Origin: Phoronis australis
Taxonomy: Eukaryota; Phoronida; Phoronidae
Length of the DNA stretch: 39,761 nt
Assembly (NCBI GenBank): GCA_002633005.1
Contig: NMRA01000027.1
Span: forward strand, 940,895 to 980,655
Direction: 5' to 3'
Below, one piece after another: positions 1-11,329 of the stretch. Numbering within the stretch: the stretch's first letter is position 1; every line of letters begins with the position of its first letter. Under the pieces are notes generated by a model. The model saw only the letters and a list, made by a program, of their open reading frames with translations. It made no database searches and had not been told where the DNA came from. The translations under genes and the position numbers were made by a program.

Positions 1-769
1 AGTCTTGCTTTAGTTTTGAAAGGCAAATGACATCTCCTTGTGTTAGAAGCTTCGATTCAATGAACTCCAAACAAAACTGTAGAAAAACATCTCTGAAAAC
101 TGTGAATTCGTCACTCTTCACAATCGTTGTCTTTCTATTTTTTATAGCATAATGATCTGTGGTACTTGGCTTCTAAGACACAAGGTCTTTATCTTTGAAT
201 TTCATTTGCATATTCAGGGCTCTGGACTGAGCTGTTGTTTGCGATACAAGTCCAACTGAAAAAACCCCGAACTGTTAACACTAATTTAACATTCAACTAT
301 GAGTGAGTTGGCATGCAACTTTTTCAGACGGACTTATCATGAACTGATCCACCACCAGCCTAACAAATTTACATGACGTCTGATCTGTAGCCTAATAATG
401 TTGATCGTCTAATAATTAGATCAGTTGCTGCAACTGAAAATATATCAGTTGATATACCAGTGCAGTGATTGAAATTTAATTTTTTTAAATCAGATGCTCA
501 AACCATAGTCAATCGATTTACACTTATAGTAATTGACGTTTAACGAAATGGACCGTGGCTTCCATCGTCCTCAAATTTCGACAGCGACGATGGCCACTTA
601 GGCACTTTAATTTGATTATCATTGCAGCTACCTAAGTAATTAATGTTTACAAAAATTTGAGACTACGGCAGGGGATGACGGCCACTTGGGCATGTTGTTT
701 GCAACCATCTAATCCATTTAACCTTCTCAGAAATTTTTGACTTAAAGTGCTTTAAAATCACACCCACAG
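1..769. other. non-coding, nothing recognised
   Basis: This AT-rich stretch shows no open frame with protein-like composition, no RNA gene and no repeat structure that I can support. It is probably intergenic. Confidence 0.5.
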
Positions 770-923
770 TATAACGCCATAGGATTATCCCTTAGCGCAA
801 GCATTGTCGATGTGGCAACTGAATGGAGTGTTCGAAAAACAGGATTGCAGGAGTATTTGTTTAAACTGGGAACAAATGAAAACATTAACGACCTCCTCCG
901 AGGCATCTCTCTACGCGGTACAG
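770..923 (+). CDS. orphan internal exon candidate
   Basis: A frame without an ATG looks protein-like here: it begins YNAIGLSLSASIVDVATEWS and contains 'LQEYLFKLGTNENINDLLRG'. It is preceded by a possible acceptor (cacccacag) and followed by a possible donor (cag|gtactt), entering in phase 0 and leaving in phase 1. The frame stays open upstream only to about 747 and stops at 947-949. I do not recognise a family. The overlapping ATG-started frame at 804-1175 has poorer composition. This could be one exon of a neighbouring gene, a pseudogene remnant, or chance; no partner exon is visible nearby. Confidence 0.25.
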
Positions 924-949
924 GTACTTCTAAACTTAGAGGAACATAA

Positions 950-1960
950 TTTGCCGAAAAGTATCCAGCATATGGAGTACCTATGGTATGATCATCATCT
1001 CTACTGGGTCAGCTGTATTGTCTATGGCCTAGGCAGCCAAGAGGCTGAACAAGTTAAAAAACAACTGGTGATAATACTGAAACACACATGGAAAACACCA
1101 AGATGTATTTTTCAAACACACGTACCTGTTTTTGAAAGCTATACTTCTTTCTCTTTCTTGAAATGTGGCCCATAATGTACTTTTCCTGCTAACAAATGAT
1201 GCACTCATGTTTCAAAATGTTCCTATCTTGTTCAGGTTAATTGAGTGTTTCAGATTTTGGAAGTATAATTGATTTTCTTGGGAAATCTTGGATAACATCT
1301 GTATCACTTTCAGCAACTTCAACTTAAGTACTACTGTTGGTGCCTTGAAACGTTGCTATGCCGTTCTATGTCCTTTCATTTTTTTGGTCTGACACTTGGT
1401 CTTCTAGTCTACAGCACTCAGCAGTATACTGTGTAGGCTACCAGGACATGCAGCTGTTTTCTGCACAAACGTTTGTGACACCTCTTCTTCTTTTTGATCT
1501 ACTGATCTACAGAGTTCCACAGTCAGTCAGCTTTCGTCAGGAAGCTTTCCTAAGCTTCTTTAGGCTCTGACATCACAATTTTGTGCTGTTTGATAAACCT
1601 TGAATTATACAGGCATCACACTCCATGGGAGCAGCCATATTGAAGTAACTAAGCACAACAACACAATCTGGCTCTCTGATTGGTCAATTCAATAGACGGG
1701 TGTCAAGAAATTGTGGAAAACACGTCAATTCGCTACGTGGAGCAAGATGTGCTGCGTTTGAAAGTATTAGAGTCCCTTTTAATTGCTTTTGAGAAGCCTA
1801 TTTTGAATGAGCAGCAAACAGGGTCGCGCCGCACGTTACACTTGTTTGCGTGACTTTCCTGTTACCCCAATTCTTTAGTCATTCTTTGCAGTATTTCACA
1901 CCCGCAGTGTCTCACTGTGTGTGTCGTCAGCTTATACTCTGTGGTGGCATTACTGCGTCA
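950..1960. other. non-coding, nothing recognised
   Basis: The open frames here (for example 1358-1570) have unlikely composition, and no domain or splice-supported exon is seen. Confidence 0.45.
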
Positions 1961-1971
1961 TTTTATCTTCA

Positions 1972-2006
1972 CTTGAGAATGAAACAAGTATGTTTCGAAA
2001 TATCGT
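1972..2006 (+). repeat. Penelope-like hammerhead-type motif, degenerate
   Basis: The stretch reads CTTGAGA, then AT, then a five-base-pair stem GAAAC..GTTTC, then GAAAT. This is the same layout (CUGANGA-like box, short stem-loop, GAAA) seen in hammerhead motifs of Penelope-like retroelement terminal repeats. The first box departs from the consensus by one position. No reverse transcriptase reading frame was seen next to it, so this is at most a terminal remnant. Confidence 0.22.
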
Positions 2007-2152
2007 GTGTCTTTTAATTATGTCGCTGGGTCAGTTACTGTATCTATGTTCAGTAGAGAGTAGAGTTTTGTTCAGAAAGTAGATGAACGCAACGGAATAA
2101 AGACCGTGAACAATGAAAAGTGTCGTGCATTCAACAAATTCTGTGTAACACA

Positions 2153-2233
2153 AACATATGTATACGCACTCAAACGCGCACGCACACGCGCGCACAAGTA
2201 CACGAGCACACGCACGCAAGCACGCACACTTTG
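2153..2233. repeat. (CA/CG)n-like microsatellite
   Basis: An alternating, mostly CA and CG dinucleotide run, interrupted by a few AAG/GAG units. The two long minus-strand frames over it encode Arg/Ala/Cys/Val-rich peptides that are artefacts of the repeat. Confidence 0.75.
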
Positions 2234-2239
2234 CTTAGC

Positions 2240-3520
2240 AATTATGAATAATTTTTCGAAAGTTACGTAAACACACTTGCATTTAGGGACTAAACTTTTC
2301 ATTCATGTCAAATGTAACTTCTTTCCTTAAAAGTACTGTAACATAATTTTAAGACCCAAAATTGTATTATTGAACAACTCCTGGCACGTAGTACGATAAG
2401 TTGTCAAAAGTTTAATAAAATGTTCAGCAAGACCTGTTTACAGCAAATACTTTAGATGTTTGAAATGACCTAAAACTATAGCTGCAAGGGGACATTATAG
2501 CCGAGACAAATAGCTTTCTAAGATCAGTTATAACATATAATCGAACTTGGAGCCTCGTCTTTGCTGACGGTCGTAAACCCCACTGGACAAATAGCAGAGT
2601 ATTTAAAGCGCAACAAGTGAATTCACCGGTCTTGGTTTCAGCGAATGTCTGACAGACATCAGTCAGAATTGGAGATTTGTAATAAAATCACAAAACACCG
2701 ATTTTTGTGTTTTACAGCTTGATCAAAACTAATATTTTCAATAAATCTATCCCACCTCATAAAATCCCACCTATTATGTGTCTTTAAGAGCATAATGGAT
2801 TTTACATGCACTAACCCTAAAACCTCCCGGAAGTTAAATTACAGTGATACAACAATCGTGGAGACGAGATATGAGGTCGCACATATAGCAAAGGAAATCG
2901 CCACCGATATAGGACATATACAAAAATTACACGGAGCGTCGCAAAACTAATGGCATTTGGACAGAATGCGCACGTATCGGGAGCACATGGACATTCATGA
3001 ACAAGGATTTTGAAAGATATTTGAATTCGTTGTTCAGCACTTCTGACGCACGAACTATTTTGTTCAGAACTTTAGAACATCCATAATGGATTTTGACAAT
3101 TTTTCCTTGTTAAAAGGAAGGAGTATTTGCTACTAAAAAGAAATTATCAAAATTACGAGTGAAGAATAAAATCACTTTAATTGTGACTGCTTTTAAAACG
3201 TTAAAACATGCTTGTGCTATCTACACGTAAATTCAGTCGAAATGTCATTCCCAATCAAACACATACTGCGTCGCTGAGGTTTAATTTGAATCTTCGTGTT
3301 CTTCACATGTCGTGTTCTTAAAACATCGGTTTGTTGGTGAATTTGTGTTATCCTCCTGAATACAGAACAGAACCAACTAATGTGTTTTTTCACTTAGAGT
3401 TTTTGGTCCGGCTTGGAACAGCGACAAATTAAATCATCCCTGTGACCCCTAAGGACATTGCCTGAGACAACACCTACGGTGTACTCACTCATGAGACAGA
3501 TAAAGAACATTCAACCACAG
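2240..3520. other. non-coding, nothing recognised
   Basis: No supported exon, RNA gene or repeat. The composition is AT-rich with short open frames only. Confidence 0.45.
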
Positions 3521-3521
3521 G

Positions 3522-3652
3522 CCGGGGTGAATCCAGGATTTTTTGAAAAAAGGCGGTCCAAGCCAACAGTTTGAAAATTTTAGTTTCGGCATCACTATAG
3601 TCTAGGGAAAAAGGGGGTCCGGACACCCTTAACCCCCTGGATCGCCTACCTG
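3522..3652. repeat. short MITE-like element
   Basis: The left end GGGGTGAATCCAGGATTTTT faces a right end CCCTGGATCGCC, so the outer sequence GGCGATCCAGG / GGTGAATCCAGG is inverted. An internal run 'aagggggtccggacaccc' is GC-rich compared with its flanks. The size, near 130 bp, and the inverted ends suggest a non-autonomous DNA transposon of the 'GGATCCAGG' type, also seen at 15161-15477. Confidence 0.4.
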
Positions 3653-3659
3653 GCGCACG

Positions 3660-6600
3660 ATGGGGCCGTAAGCAGTACTCGTGACGTTACAATCAGTGGT
3701 GCATGGCTTGATGCAAAGAAATACTTCCTGGACGCTGTTAGGGTAGACTGGCGTGTATTGGGATAACAGCTAAGACAGCCAGAAAGCTACCTTTATGAAA
3801 TATAACATATATTCATGAATGTGCCCTTACCAGACAAGTATCCAGTGTTGTGAAAGAGGGTGACAGACACTGGAATGATGGTGTCGTTTTATGAGAGCAT
3901 AGTGACGTAATACAAAAAGTGACGAACAGAAAGGCCTTCCACCACACGAAGCCCCACCTATATTCACGTCTGGTGGTACGCACAAATTACATGCAAGCAT
4001 CTAACGACGGTGGAGGAAAGAGAATGGAAATGGGACATACATTGCATAGTTAAATAAAATAATCAATGCGACTAAATTGACAGCTGACCATTCTGAGAAA
4101 AAACGTGTATTCGTATTTGGGACACCCTGTATCAGCCCAACACGATTTTGGCCGCTCACGCAGGTTCTGCCCATTTCATTGGTTATTCGACTCATGCCAC
4201 TGGGCTCAGTTTTGATCTTGAGGTGACACGAAGCCCGTCAGGTTTCAAGGATGCTATCGCTTTTCAAGTTACTGGTTTTGCTTGCGTCCTTAGTTTGCGT
4301 TCATTGTCTTACTGGGTGAGTTCTCTCCTTAACATTCAGGTTTTCTGGCTATATAAATTGTCTAATATTGGTTTAGCTCGTTTCCCTTTGATACATTATT
4401 AATATTCTAAAAACACATTACTGTTTTAAATTCGATTTTGATTCATGTAAACACAGATGCAATTCAACAGTATAATGATGACAATCAGAAATTACATGAA
4501 TCTTTACGACAAATGATCATCTGTGTCTTATACGCAGTCTGTTTTGAACACTCCTTGCTTTCTTATCGGACTGCGCTGTCTGTTTACACGTCAAATTTCA
4601 TGATTCATTGGCTACTTATATGATATCCTTAACAGTTGTTTCCAGGCTGTAATGTTTACATAACACCAAGGCTCACGATTTTTTAAACACCATTTCATTT
4701 TTTAATCCTGTTGATCACAAATAGTCATGTTTATGGAAATTATTTTTGGGCGGCGTGAGACTCACGTGACCGTGATTTTCCTAAAAGTTTGAGAAGTTCG
4801 CAGTTCTTTACTTTATAACCAATCTTTCGGACTTTTACACACCTGATACAATGTACATGTGGTTATTAACGTACAGAACTAGAATGTACCAAGTCTCTTG
4901 CTAACACCCTCAAACCCTGACAAGCAGAATGTGAAATATGGAAAACAATTCGATTTCGACCTCAGGTCCAGAACTCGCCATGATGTTCAAATATCAGCAC
5001 ACCACCAGAAAACAGTTCCGCATTATGCCAAAGTTTTTCCTTAACTTCCTACCATGCGCCCTTTATTGGATTTAATATGTGACGCTGAACACTTTTCGGC
5101 AGAAAACTTGAAAAATTTCTTTACTGAGTGAGTTTTAATCAAATTCCACATCTATCTATTCTCAAACAGATGGTCATTCTACGAGATGCCGAAGTATTAA
5201 CTCCGAAGTGTATAAATTATTTTATTTATCAAATATCTCAGAGTCATCTTTGAAAAAGGCTCGCATTTCTAGCCTCAAATAAAATCCAGCCATCCCGAAT
5301 GCAAAATGGAGAACCTTGACCAAGGACCTTGACCTACATTCTACAGCTTCTGACGTCATACGGATGGTGTGCGATTTGCCTCAGGTCAGGGTAGTTTGTG
5401 AACCAGGAAGTGTATGTCCTTGATGAGCGGAGAATTTGTCTGGAAAAGAAATTTCTGTGAATCAACTATGTTTAAAACTACTTTTGTAGTAATACTTAAT
5501 AACATGTAAGAATTAAGATGAAAGCGTTCAGAAAAACTCCAAAGCTGTTGTGGTTGCTCGGCTTAAATGCAAGTGTATTCAATTAATGTCACCATGGTGA
5601 CTGACATCTAAGTGAGTCAAATAAGCTGACCTTTGCTATTCAATCTTCAAATTTTCAGCGAAATCACTGGCCAATACTTGTCACTTAATGTTCACCGAAT
5701 AAACTTTATATAATAAATCATTTCACCTTAAGGTAAATTTCAGTTTCAACGATGTAAGTTTAGGGTTTGTGGCAAGCACTACTGAGAGTGTATTTGACAC
5801 CAGCAGAATTAAGATAATGAAAAATAATCCTTTATGTCAAAATGCATAAAGAACTTTGGTAATTCACTTTTAGCCCTTACATAATCCACCGTAAAGTTGA
5901 GATTAAACATTCTCTTGGGTATTTTTCAGTGAGAATTTCGTGCCTATACTGTGTAATTCAGCTTTTTTTTGACCGTGAAGTAAAATGCCTATTCCAATAT
6001 GTAGCTTATAATGTTACAAAGCTCAAGCATGTGCCTCCTCACTTTGGCACCATACCAGCTTTTAAAGGGGCTGTGGACCCTCGTTCCGCCCGAGATTTTG
6101 GCAACTCACTAATGATCTAGAATTGCATCTTAGTCATTTTAGAGATGAATTCAGGTTTTCAAAAGTGGCACTTCGCGTGATTATTTTTCGAGACGTTGGG
6201 TCAAGTTCATTAATGCTGTCGTGCTAGGAAGCAATACTGGGCATGATTCCTGTCGTTGCAAGACAGCTGCTGAACAGTCATCTTGGTCAGGATGTTTCGT
6301 TTAATGTGTCCAGAATGATTTTGGAGAGAGCCCTTTGTAACTGTCTTAATTATCTTACGCAGATTTTTGCATTCATTTTGTTTATTTGTCTTTACATATT
6401 AGAAACACATAAAGATTACGCGACTATAAAACATAACAATTCATTTGATTTAACTACTATGCTGATTTCATTATGCAATTTTTTATCATAATGATGAAAT
6501 ATAGAATACACACAATCTGAGTAGCATGTGTCATTATACAAAACACGAAGCATGGCAATGGTTCGATGCAAAAACAAACTAATTACAAAGTGCAGATAAA

Positions 6601-7370
6601 TTAAAGCACGCATGCCTCAAATTTCGCATGGGCCTGCTCATTTATCACCAATTACCTTCTTAATTATTCAGTTTCTGTGATCAGGAACCCTTTGAGCAGA
6701 TAATAACATTAAAAGCGAACTCTGACTATGGAGAAATCTAACCCAAAACCATACAAAACTCGTGAATATTCAAAAGAAATGTGCGACATTCACATAATAC
6801 GCTATAGACTCGGTGAATAAAGAACTGAGTCAGTAAGAAATGAAGTACAGTTGATAGAAAAATACTGCAGCACTCGTAAGAATTGACTTAATTGAAGTAA
6901 TGAGAATGCCTCTACAATCTTTGAGGCAGGAACATTTGACCCTTGTTTCAAAAATAATATGCCATCTTATCAAACAAAATCTGTTAAAATTAAGTTATAA
7001 AATGATACATAGTTTCTGTCACTTCCAAAAATACAAGTAGCATTTGAATTCTTTGCAAAAGAAAGCAAACTGTCAAAATGTTTTCGAATGACTTCACAAC
7101 CACAATGATGGAACATCAACAATAACTTAAAGACTTAATGCATTGTTTTCAAAGTCCAAGCAAAAATAAATGCTCGTAAAATAGTTCACAATGTAAGAAC
7201 AATTTGTGTATCGCCTAAAGCTGACGTTATATGTTTTGAGTAATGTATTGAATCCTCCTTATAAGAGTGATTCAAATAAAAGTTGAAGTCTGCCTCTCTG
7301 CAATTAGACATTTCACACTCAGGAATAATAAAGTGTTTCACTGTCCAATACAGAGCTGTCTATGTCTGTA
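3660..7370. other. non-coding, no gene recognised
   Basis: A long AT-rich region. The sequence TTTGGGACACCCTGTAT at 4118-4134 resembles a terminal repeat seen in some Tc1/mariner-type elements, but no matching opposite end or transposase was found. Open frames at 4148, 5929 and 6243 lack domain signatures and splice support. Confidence 0.4.
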
Positions 7371-7376
7371 AACCTT

Positions 7377-7626
7377 GGGGCCCGTTCCAACAAAACTGAC
7401 TTAGCTAAGACAAGTCTTAAATTTTAGTAAATTTTGAAATAAAAGTTAAAGTTGTCTCAAAACCAATTCAAGAAAGAGATCTTATGTTTGACTTAAGTGT
7501 TCGTCACAAGTTCTGTCTTAATTTTGACTAACTTGCCGGCTGTGGAAGTTTCAAAGTGTGGAATTTAAGACAAATCTTCAACTTAAGTCAAAAATAAACT
7601 TAAGTCAGTTTCTTGGAACAGGCCCC
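7377..7626. repeat. MITE, copy A
   Basis: A 250-bp unit whose ends are inverted: left GGGGCCCGTTCCAAC then AAAACTGACTTA, and right, read on the other strand, GGGGCCTGTTCCAAG then AAACTGACTTAAG. Internal arms (CTTAAGTC, AAGACAA) also pair, so the whole unit can fold. It has no coding capacity. It is a non-autonomous DNA transposon, and a diverged copy lies about 1 kb downstream in the same orientation. Confidence 0.75.
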
Positions 7627-8584
7627 ATGTCTTTTGATTTGTTTATGGGTGGAAGTTTTCGTCGTACTTGTTTCGCACGTCACGTGATGGAATTTTAGTG
7701 TTTGATTGTATTGGTAAACTCATCTAATGGTTGACCTAGCAACTCCGGTGTGACGTCGGCAGCTGAAGAATGTGGGTCAAGGTGCTTGGTTAAGATTTTC
7801 CATTCCGCATCCAGTATTACATTTACCAAGCAGACATCTGTCTATACTTTCTCATTAACCCAGTAAGCCAACATAAGTGTGTATCATCTTACCATTAATA
7901 CCCGTATCTTATCTGATTAACAGTGACCTGCTTACACTAACATATCAGATGAAAGACCATGAAAATATCCTATAATACCAAGCATCAACAGCAATAAAAC
8001 GCGACCATTTCTGCCTTAACTTGGATAACTGTTTCATTTTCCTGCTTCCCATTTTCGAGGGCTTTTCCTTGGTCAGGGTCTTACGATGATTAGTCACATG
8101 CTATGGGAGCTTAAGTTTTACGAAAAACAAACGGAATATGGGACGTAATATACCTGTGAAAAGTTTATTTAATGAAGAATGTCAATTTGTATTCACAGCT
8201 TGCGTGACTGCAATTTTTAAGCGAGTAAACATTTATTGCATAATACAAACCCACGGCAGCAGTGAGCCCAGGAACTGCAGGACATTATAGAAATCTTTTT
8301 GTAATGGAAGCTGTGTTTAATCTTGCGTAGCTTTAAACAGAAAGTAAAACGTCTTTGTTCGTACTTTTCTAAAAATACTGATCTTTGGTTTTACATTTTA
8401 AAAACGTGTTTGCAGGATTCATTGAAGTTCGCCTTGATCTTGGCAACAGCAGAAAACCGGCACAGCAAACGAAACCCTTCATGTTGGTTTCAGTTCCATG
8501 AGTAAACACAACGATTATCTTGCCATTAAATACATGCTGTTAGTCATCGCATTTCTTCAATGGCGGTGCATGTTCGCACACCAG
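7627..8584. other. non-coding, nothing recognised
   Basis: The spacer between two MITE copies. The frame at 8323-8505 has no recognisable feature. Confidence 0.4.
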
Positions 8585-8795
8585 CTCCTGTTCCAAGAAA
8601 ACTGACTTAGCTAAGACTAATCCGAAATTTCAGTCACTTTTAAGGACAAGTTAAGTTTGGCCGTTCCAAGAAAGAGATCATAAGTTTTTGACTCAAGTTT
8701 TGTCTTACCTCTGACTAACGTACCGGGTGAGGAAGTTTCAAAGTGTGGCAGTTGATAAAAATCTAAGACGTGAGTCAAAATGAAACGGGTTCCAT
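8585..8795. repeat. MITE, copy B
   Basis: A diverged second copy of the 7377-7626 element. It shares GTTCCAAGAAAACTGACTTA then GCTAAGAC at the left, and the internal block GAGGAAGTTTCAAAGTGTGG (GTGGAAGTTTCAAAGTGTGG in copy A). The right end has decayed to AACGGGTTCCAT. The minus-strand frame 8617-8991 is a shadow over this repeat. Confidence 0.7.
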
Positions 8796-9686
8796 CAAAG
8801 GATATTGTGTGGTGTTTCGGATTTGCAAATAAACCGCCATGCTCGCGGCTACAAAATAAGATCGAAATGTGCCCTAAAGTCGCACAATAACACAACTTCA
8901 CAAACCACGAAAGCAGCAGTCCCAAAAAAAAAATTCTTCGAACTCGGAGGCTGGAGCCGCTTTGCGTTCTTGATGGTCTTCCAATTTTCACACTCTCTCT
9001 CTGAAGAAAATTGTCAAAATGTAGTACAGAAAGTATGCTCGCATTTGTCCCATTTGCTAGATTGATGCAGTAAAGAATATAACATGTCGTGGTATAAGGA
9101 ATTTTCGAATGCGAAGTGTGAATCCGGCCACCTTAGTTGAAAGAATCGTCCTGGAAACGCTATGCCATCACGATTTCTTTGCATTCCATCCATGTGACAC
9201 GTTCATTCTACTTGCAGGCCTGCAGGAAGTGTGTGCACTTATTACGTCACAGTATCTTATTCTCAAAGCTACAGCGAGAGATACAACACTAAGTGTGGAA
9301 AATGGGGATGGAAAAGATGTACACGACACAGGTAAACGACTTGTCAGAGGCAATGTTCTTACACAAGAAATATTTTAATGCGAGCCACGGGAAGTATTGA
9401 TTGTCTATGGCTGCCGAGACACATTTAGCGATCTATTGCCTAAGTACCACGTCAAGTGGCGTAACAGTAACTGTTGCCATTGCTGATTATTGTGCTCATA
9501 AAGTTAGCTAGATGTGTTTGTGAATGGCGTTTTGATACCTTGGCGTATATCCGTTTTCCATATAAACTGAGATGTAACACGCATGGAAGTCGTGCGGTCT
9601 AAGTATCTGAATTTTGGACAATGGCACACAAGTTGACAAATGCTTTTGTAGGTCATAACAGGAAGGCGTTACCTTCCTGGCCCTAT
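8796..9686. other. non-coding, nothing recognised
   Basis: Open frames at 8805-9065 and 9109-9378 have no domain signature, and the first overlaps the MITE edge. Confidence 0.35.
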
Positions 9687-10037
9687 TTAAAGGAGAATGC
9701 CACCCGATTTAATTAGTCTTTTTGGCCGTCTTAATCGGTCTATATCCACATCGCCTCGCATACGGTCGACCTTACCTTGCTAAGAGGTGTCGCGTTACTC
9801 TGTGAGGAAGGTGAGAAACGACGCTAGCGACGTCAGTGGTTCATCTGCAGAGTGAATGCCGCTATTTTGTTGTGCATCGTTCCTGTTTGTCCGAACTAGG
9901 CGAGGAAAGTGGGTATATTGTTTTTTGACTTCCTCGAGAGTCCAAAATGCTTAGGGAGTGGCTCGTAGTAGTGAAGAATGAAAAGTACGCTGTAAATAGC
10001 AAGTATGAGGCCGTGAAACATATCCGTGTCTGTGGCC
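9687..10037 (+). mobile_element. Kolobok-like transposon 5' end, copy 1
   Basis: About 350 bp shared with 39062-39416 (clearly alignable with small indels). It begins at TTAA followed by AGGAGAATGCCACCC. TTAA target sites together with a THAP-domain coding sequence are the combination known for the Kolobok superfamily. Similarity to the second copy ends abruptly at 10037, where this copy joins unrelated sequence, so it is a truncated insertion. Confidence 0.6.
9856..10037 (+). pseudogene. THAP zinc-finger remnant (transposase N-terminus)
   Basis: One frame reads CIVPVCPN, the start of a C2CH THAP finger (C-x4-C), then stops. After a frame change the sequence continues MLREWLVVVKNEKYAV and ends in KHIRVCG, the region that should lead into the C-x2-H half of the finger. 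In-frame stops and the frame change mean no product. The same frame change occurs in the 39-kb copy. It is part of the transposon end listed separately. Confidence 0.6.
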
Positions 10038-10070
10038 TAAGGACATAGTGCCTGGCGAATGCCGGCTTAC

Positions 10071-10238
10071 CCGCAAATAACTATCCATACGTCCCGTTGT
10101 CTGAGCTTGTTCAGGGCGCCTCTCTAGTATTTCTTCATCGCTGTATTCGAATTGATAGCCTGTGAAACTTAACAATCCACCTGCGAAGTCGGGACTGATG
10201 AGCTCTAGCTCATCTAAGTCGGGATTGTGAGTTGCCAT
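10071..10238 (-). pseudogene. first-exon-like acidic ORF, possibly P2X7-tail-like
   Basis: On the minus strand an ATG opens 56 codons rich in Asp/Glu, with 'DFAGGLLSFTGYQFEY' followed by 'DEEILERRPE' and 'RMDSYLR', and ends at a consensus donor (cgg|gtaagc). The pattern recalls the N-terminus of invertebrate proteins annotated 'P2X purinoceptor 7-like', which are often found in repetitive DNA. That resemblance is from memory and has not been checked. No second exon is seen on the minus strand: it would run directly into the decayed THAP copy. It is probably a stranded exon carried by a mobile element. Confidence 0.35.
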
Positions 10239-10271
10239 GTTGACGTTTATTCGCTGAGCGTTCTGTTTCAA

Positions 10272-10788
10272 AATGAATTATTCTCACCCTACCAATACTT
10301 ACATAAAACTGAAACAAAGTCTGTCTCATTAGATGCAATTTGTAATGCCTTTGGAGTGTTCGTGAGTGCAAATGGTTTGAGACGCCAGCAATGAACAAAT
10401 CACTGCGTTACCGACTTTACTGACGTGCAATAAAACTAATTGACGGGACACCGAGGCCGTGTGAGCGCATGCTAATTTAATGTTTGCTGACAGAAACTGT
10501 TGGGAAACAACTCGATTTCCATCCCACGGCCAGGTGTTAGGGGAATCTTTATTTACATTTAAATTATTCAAATAATGCTTGTCAATGTACAACTTCTGCC
10601 CTGACGGCGCGGGTGCTGTGGCCAAAGCGGAACCTGAATTCGCGACCCCCGACGAGTAAGTAAATTTGCAGTATCGTGGCAAATTCACCAACATAATCAC
10701 GTGTACATTACTTTGGCTCACTAGTATAGTATTTTCGTGACTGGAAGTTTAGTTTCCACTGAACCTTGGCTGGTTTATGTTCGTAATG
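10272..10788. other. no gene recognised
   Basis: The minus-strand frame 10329-10721 is long but has no domain, splice-supported partner or typical composition. It lies inside the block bracketed by Kolobok-like ends. Confidence 0.35.
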
Positions 10789-10883
10789 CCTGATCAGTTT
10801 CCGAGCCACAGGCCGGGATAACCGTAGCCAATCCGACCGGCCGCGACGGGCCTGATCGGGCTCCGAGCCACTGTCCAGGATAA
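10789..10883. repeat. imperfect tandem repeat, period about 61 bp
   Basis: Two units share CCTGATC, then CCGAGCCAC, then GGATAAC. Unit 1 contains TTTCCGAGCCACAGGCCGGG and unit 2 contains CTCCGAGCCACTGTCCAGG. The block is GC-rich against an AT-rich background. Confidence 0.5.
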
Positions 10884-11226
10884 CAAGCGTTTTGCGTTTA
10901 GAACTAAAAAAATCACAAGTCTAAACAACACAGATTTAGGTTCTCCTGTCTGTATCTCACGGAAAATACTTCGAATTTATCTCCATACAGACCCCAAACT
11001 CCTGCTACGAACCTTAAAATTGGCCTGCCGAACAGGCTACGGTGTGTCCAAATACCAATAAATCCGTAACAGCGAAATAAAACAACACGTTTTTATAAGA
11101 ACTTGGTGTATTTTTAAGGGTTTTACATCGAAGTTAGATGATTTATTGGTGTTAAACGATCAATGCAAGCGATAAACGGACACCAGTAACCCGTGTTGTG
11201 AACTGCTGAACAGACTGTGTGTGAAA

Positions 11227-11284
11227 CCAATGGGGCTATTCGGAAAATTCTCCTCGGGGTGTCGCTGCTGTACTAGTGGTGATT
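11227..11284. repeat. inverted repeat, left copy
   Basis: CCAATGGGGCTATTCGGAAA and, further on, GTACTAGTGGTGAT recur in reverse orientation at 14690-14757. The copy lies immediately upstream of the start codon of the main gene, so it may include promoter sequence. Confidence 0.6.
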
Positions 11285-11329
11285 AAATTGCGCATGCGTG
11301 GCTATCTGCATGTAAACAACTGGTAAAAG
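11227..11329 (+). promoter_or_regulatory. putative promoter / 5' UTR
   Basis: Upstream of the ATG there is a CCAAT box (11227-11231) and TGCGCATGCGTG (11289-11300), which matches the NRF-1-type palindrome (YGCGCAYGCGCR) at all but one position. There is no TATA box at a sensible distance. The ATG context (A at -3, G at +4) is favourable for initiation. The regulatory role is inferred only. Confidence 0.3.

Noticed and set aside
804-1175. 123-codon plus-strand frame
   Set aside because: No domain, and another frame over the same bases looks more protein-like and has splice signals.
2031-2302. Two minus-strand open frames
   Set aside because: They are translations of the CA/CG microsatellite and have simple-sequence composition.
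4118-4134. Tc1/mariner terminal repeat
   Set aside because: GGGACACCCTGTA alone is too short, and no opposite end or transposase was seen.
10329-10721. 130-codon minus-strand protein
   Set aside because: No domain, poor composition and no splice partner. It lies in transposon-bracketed DNA.
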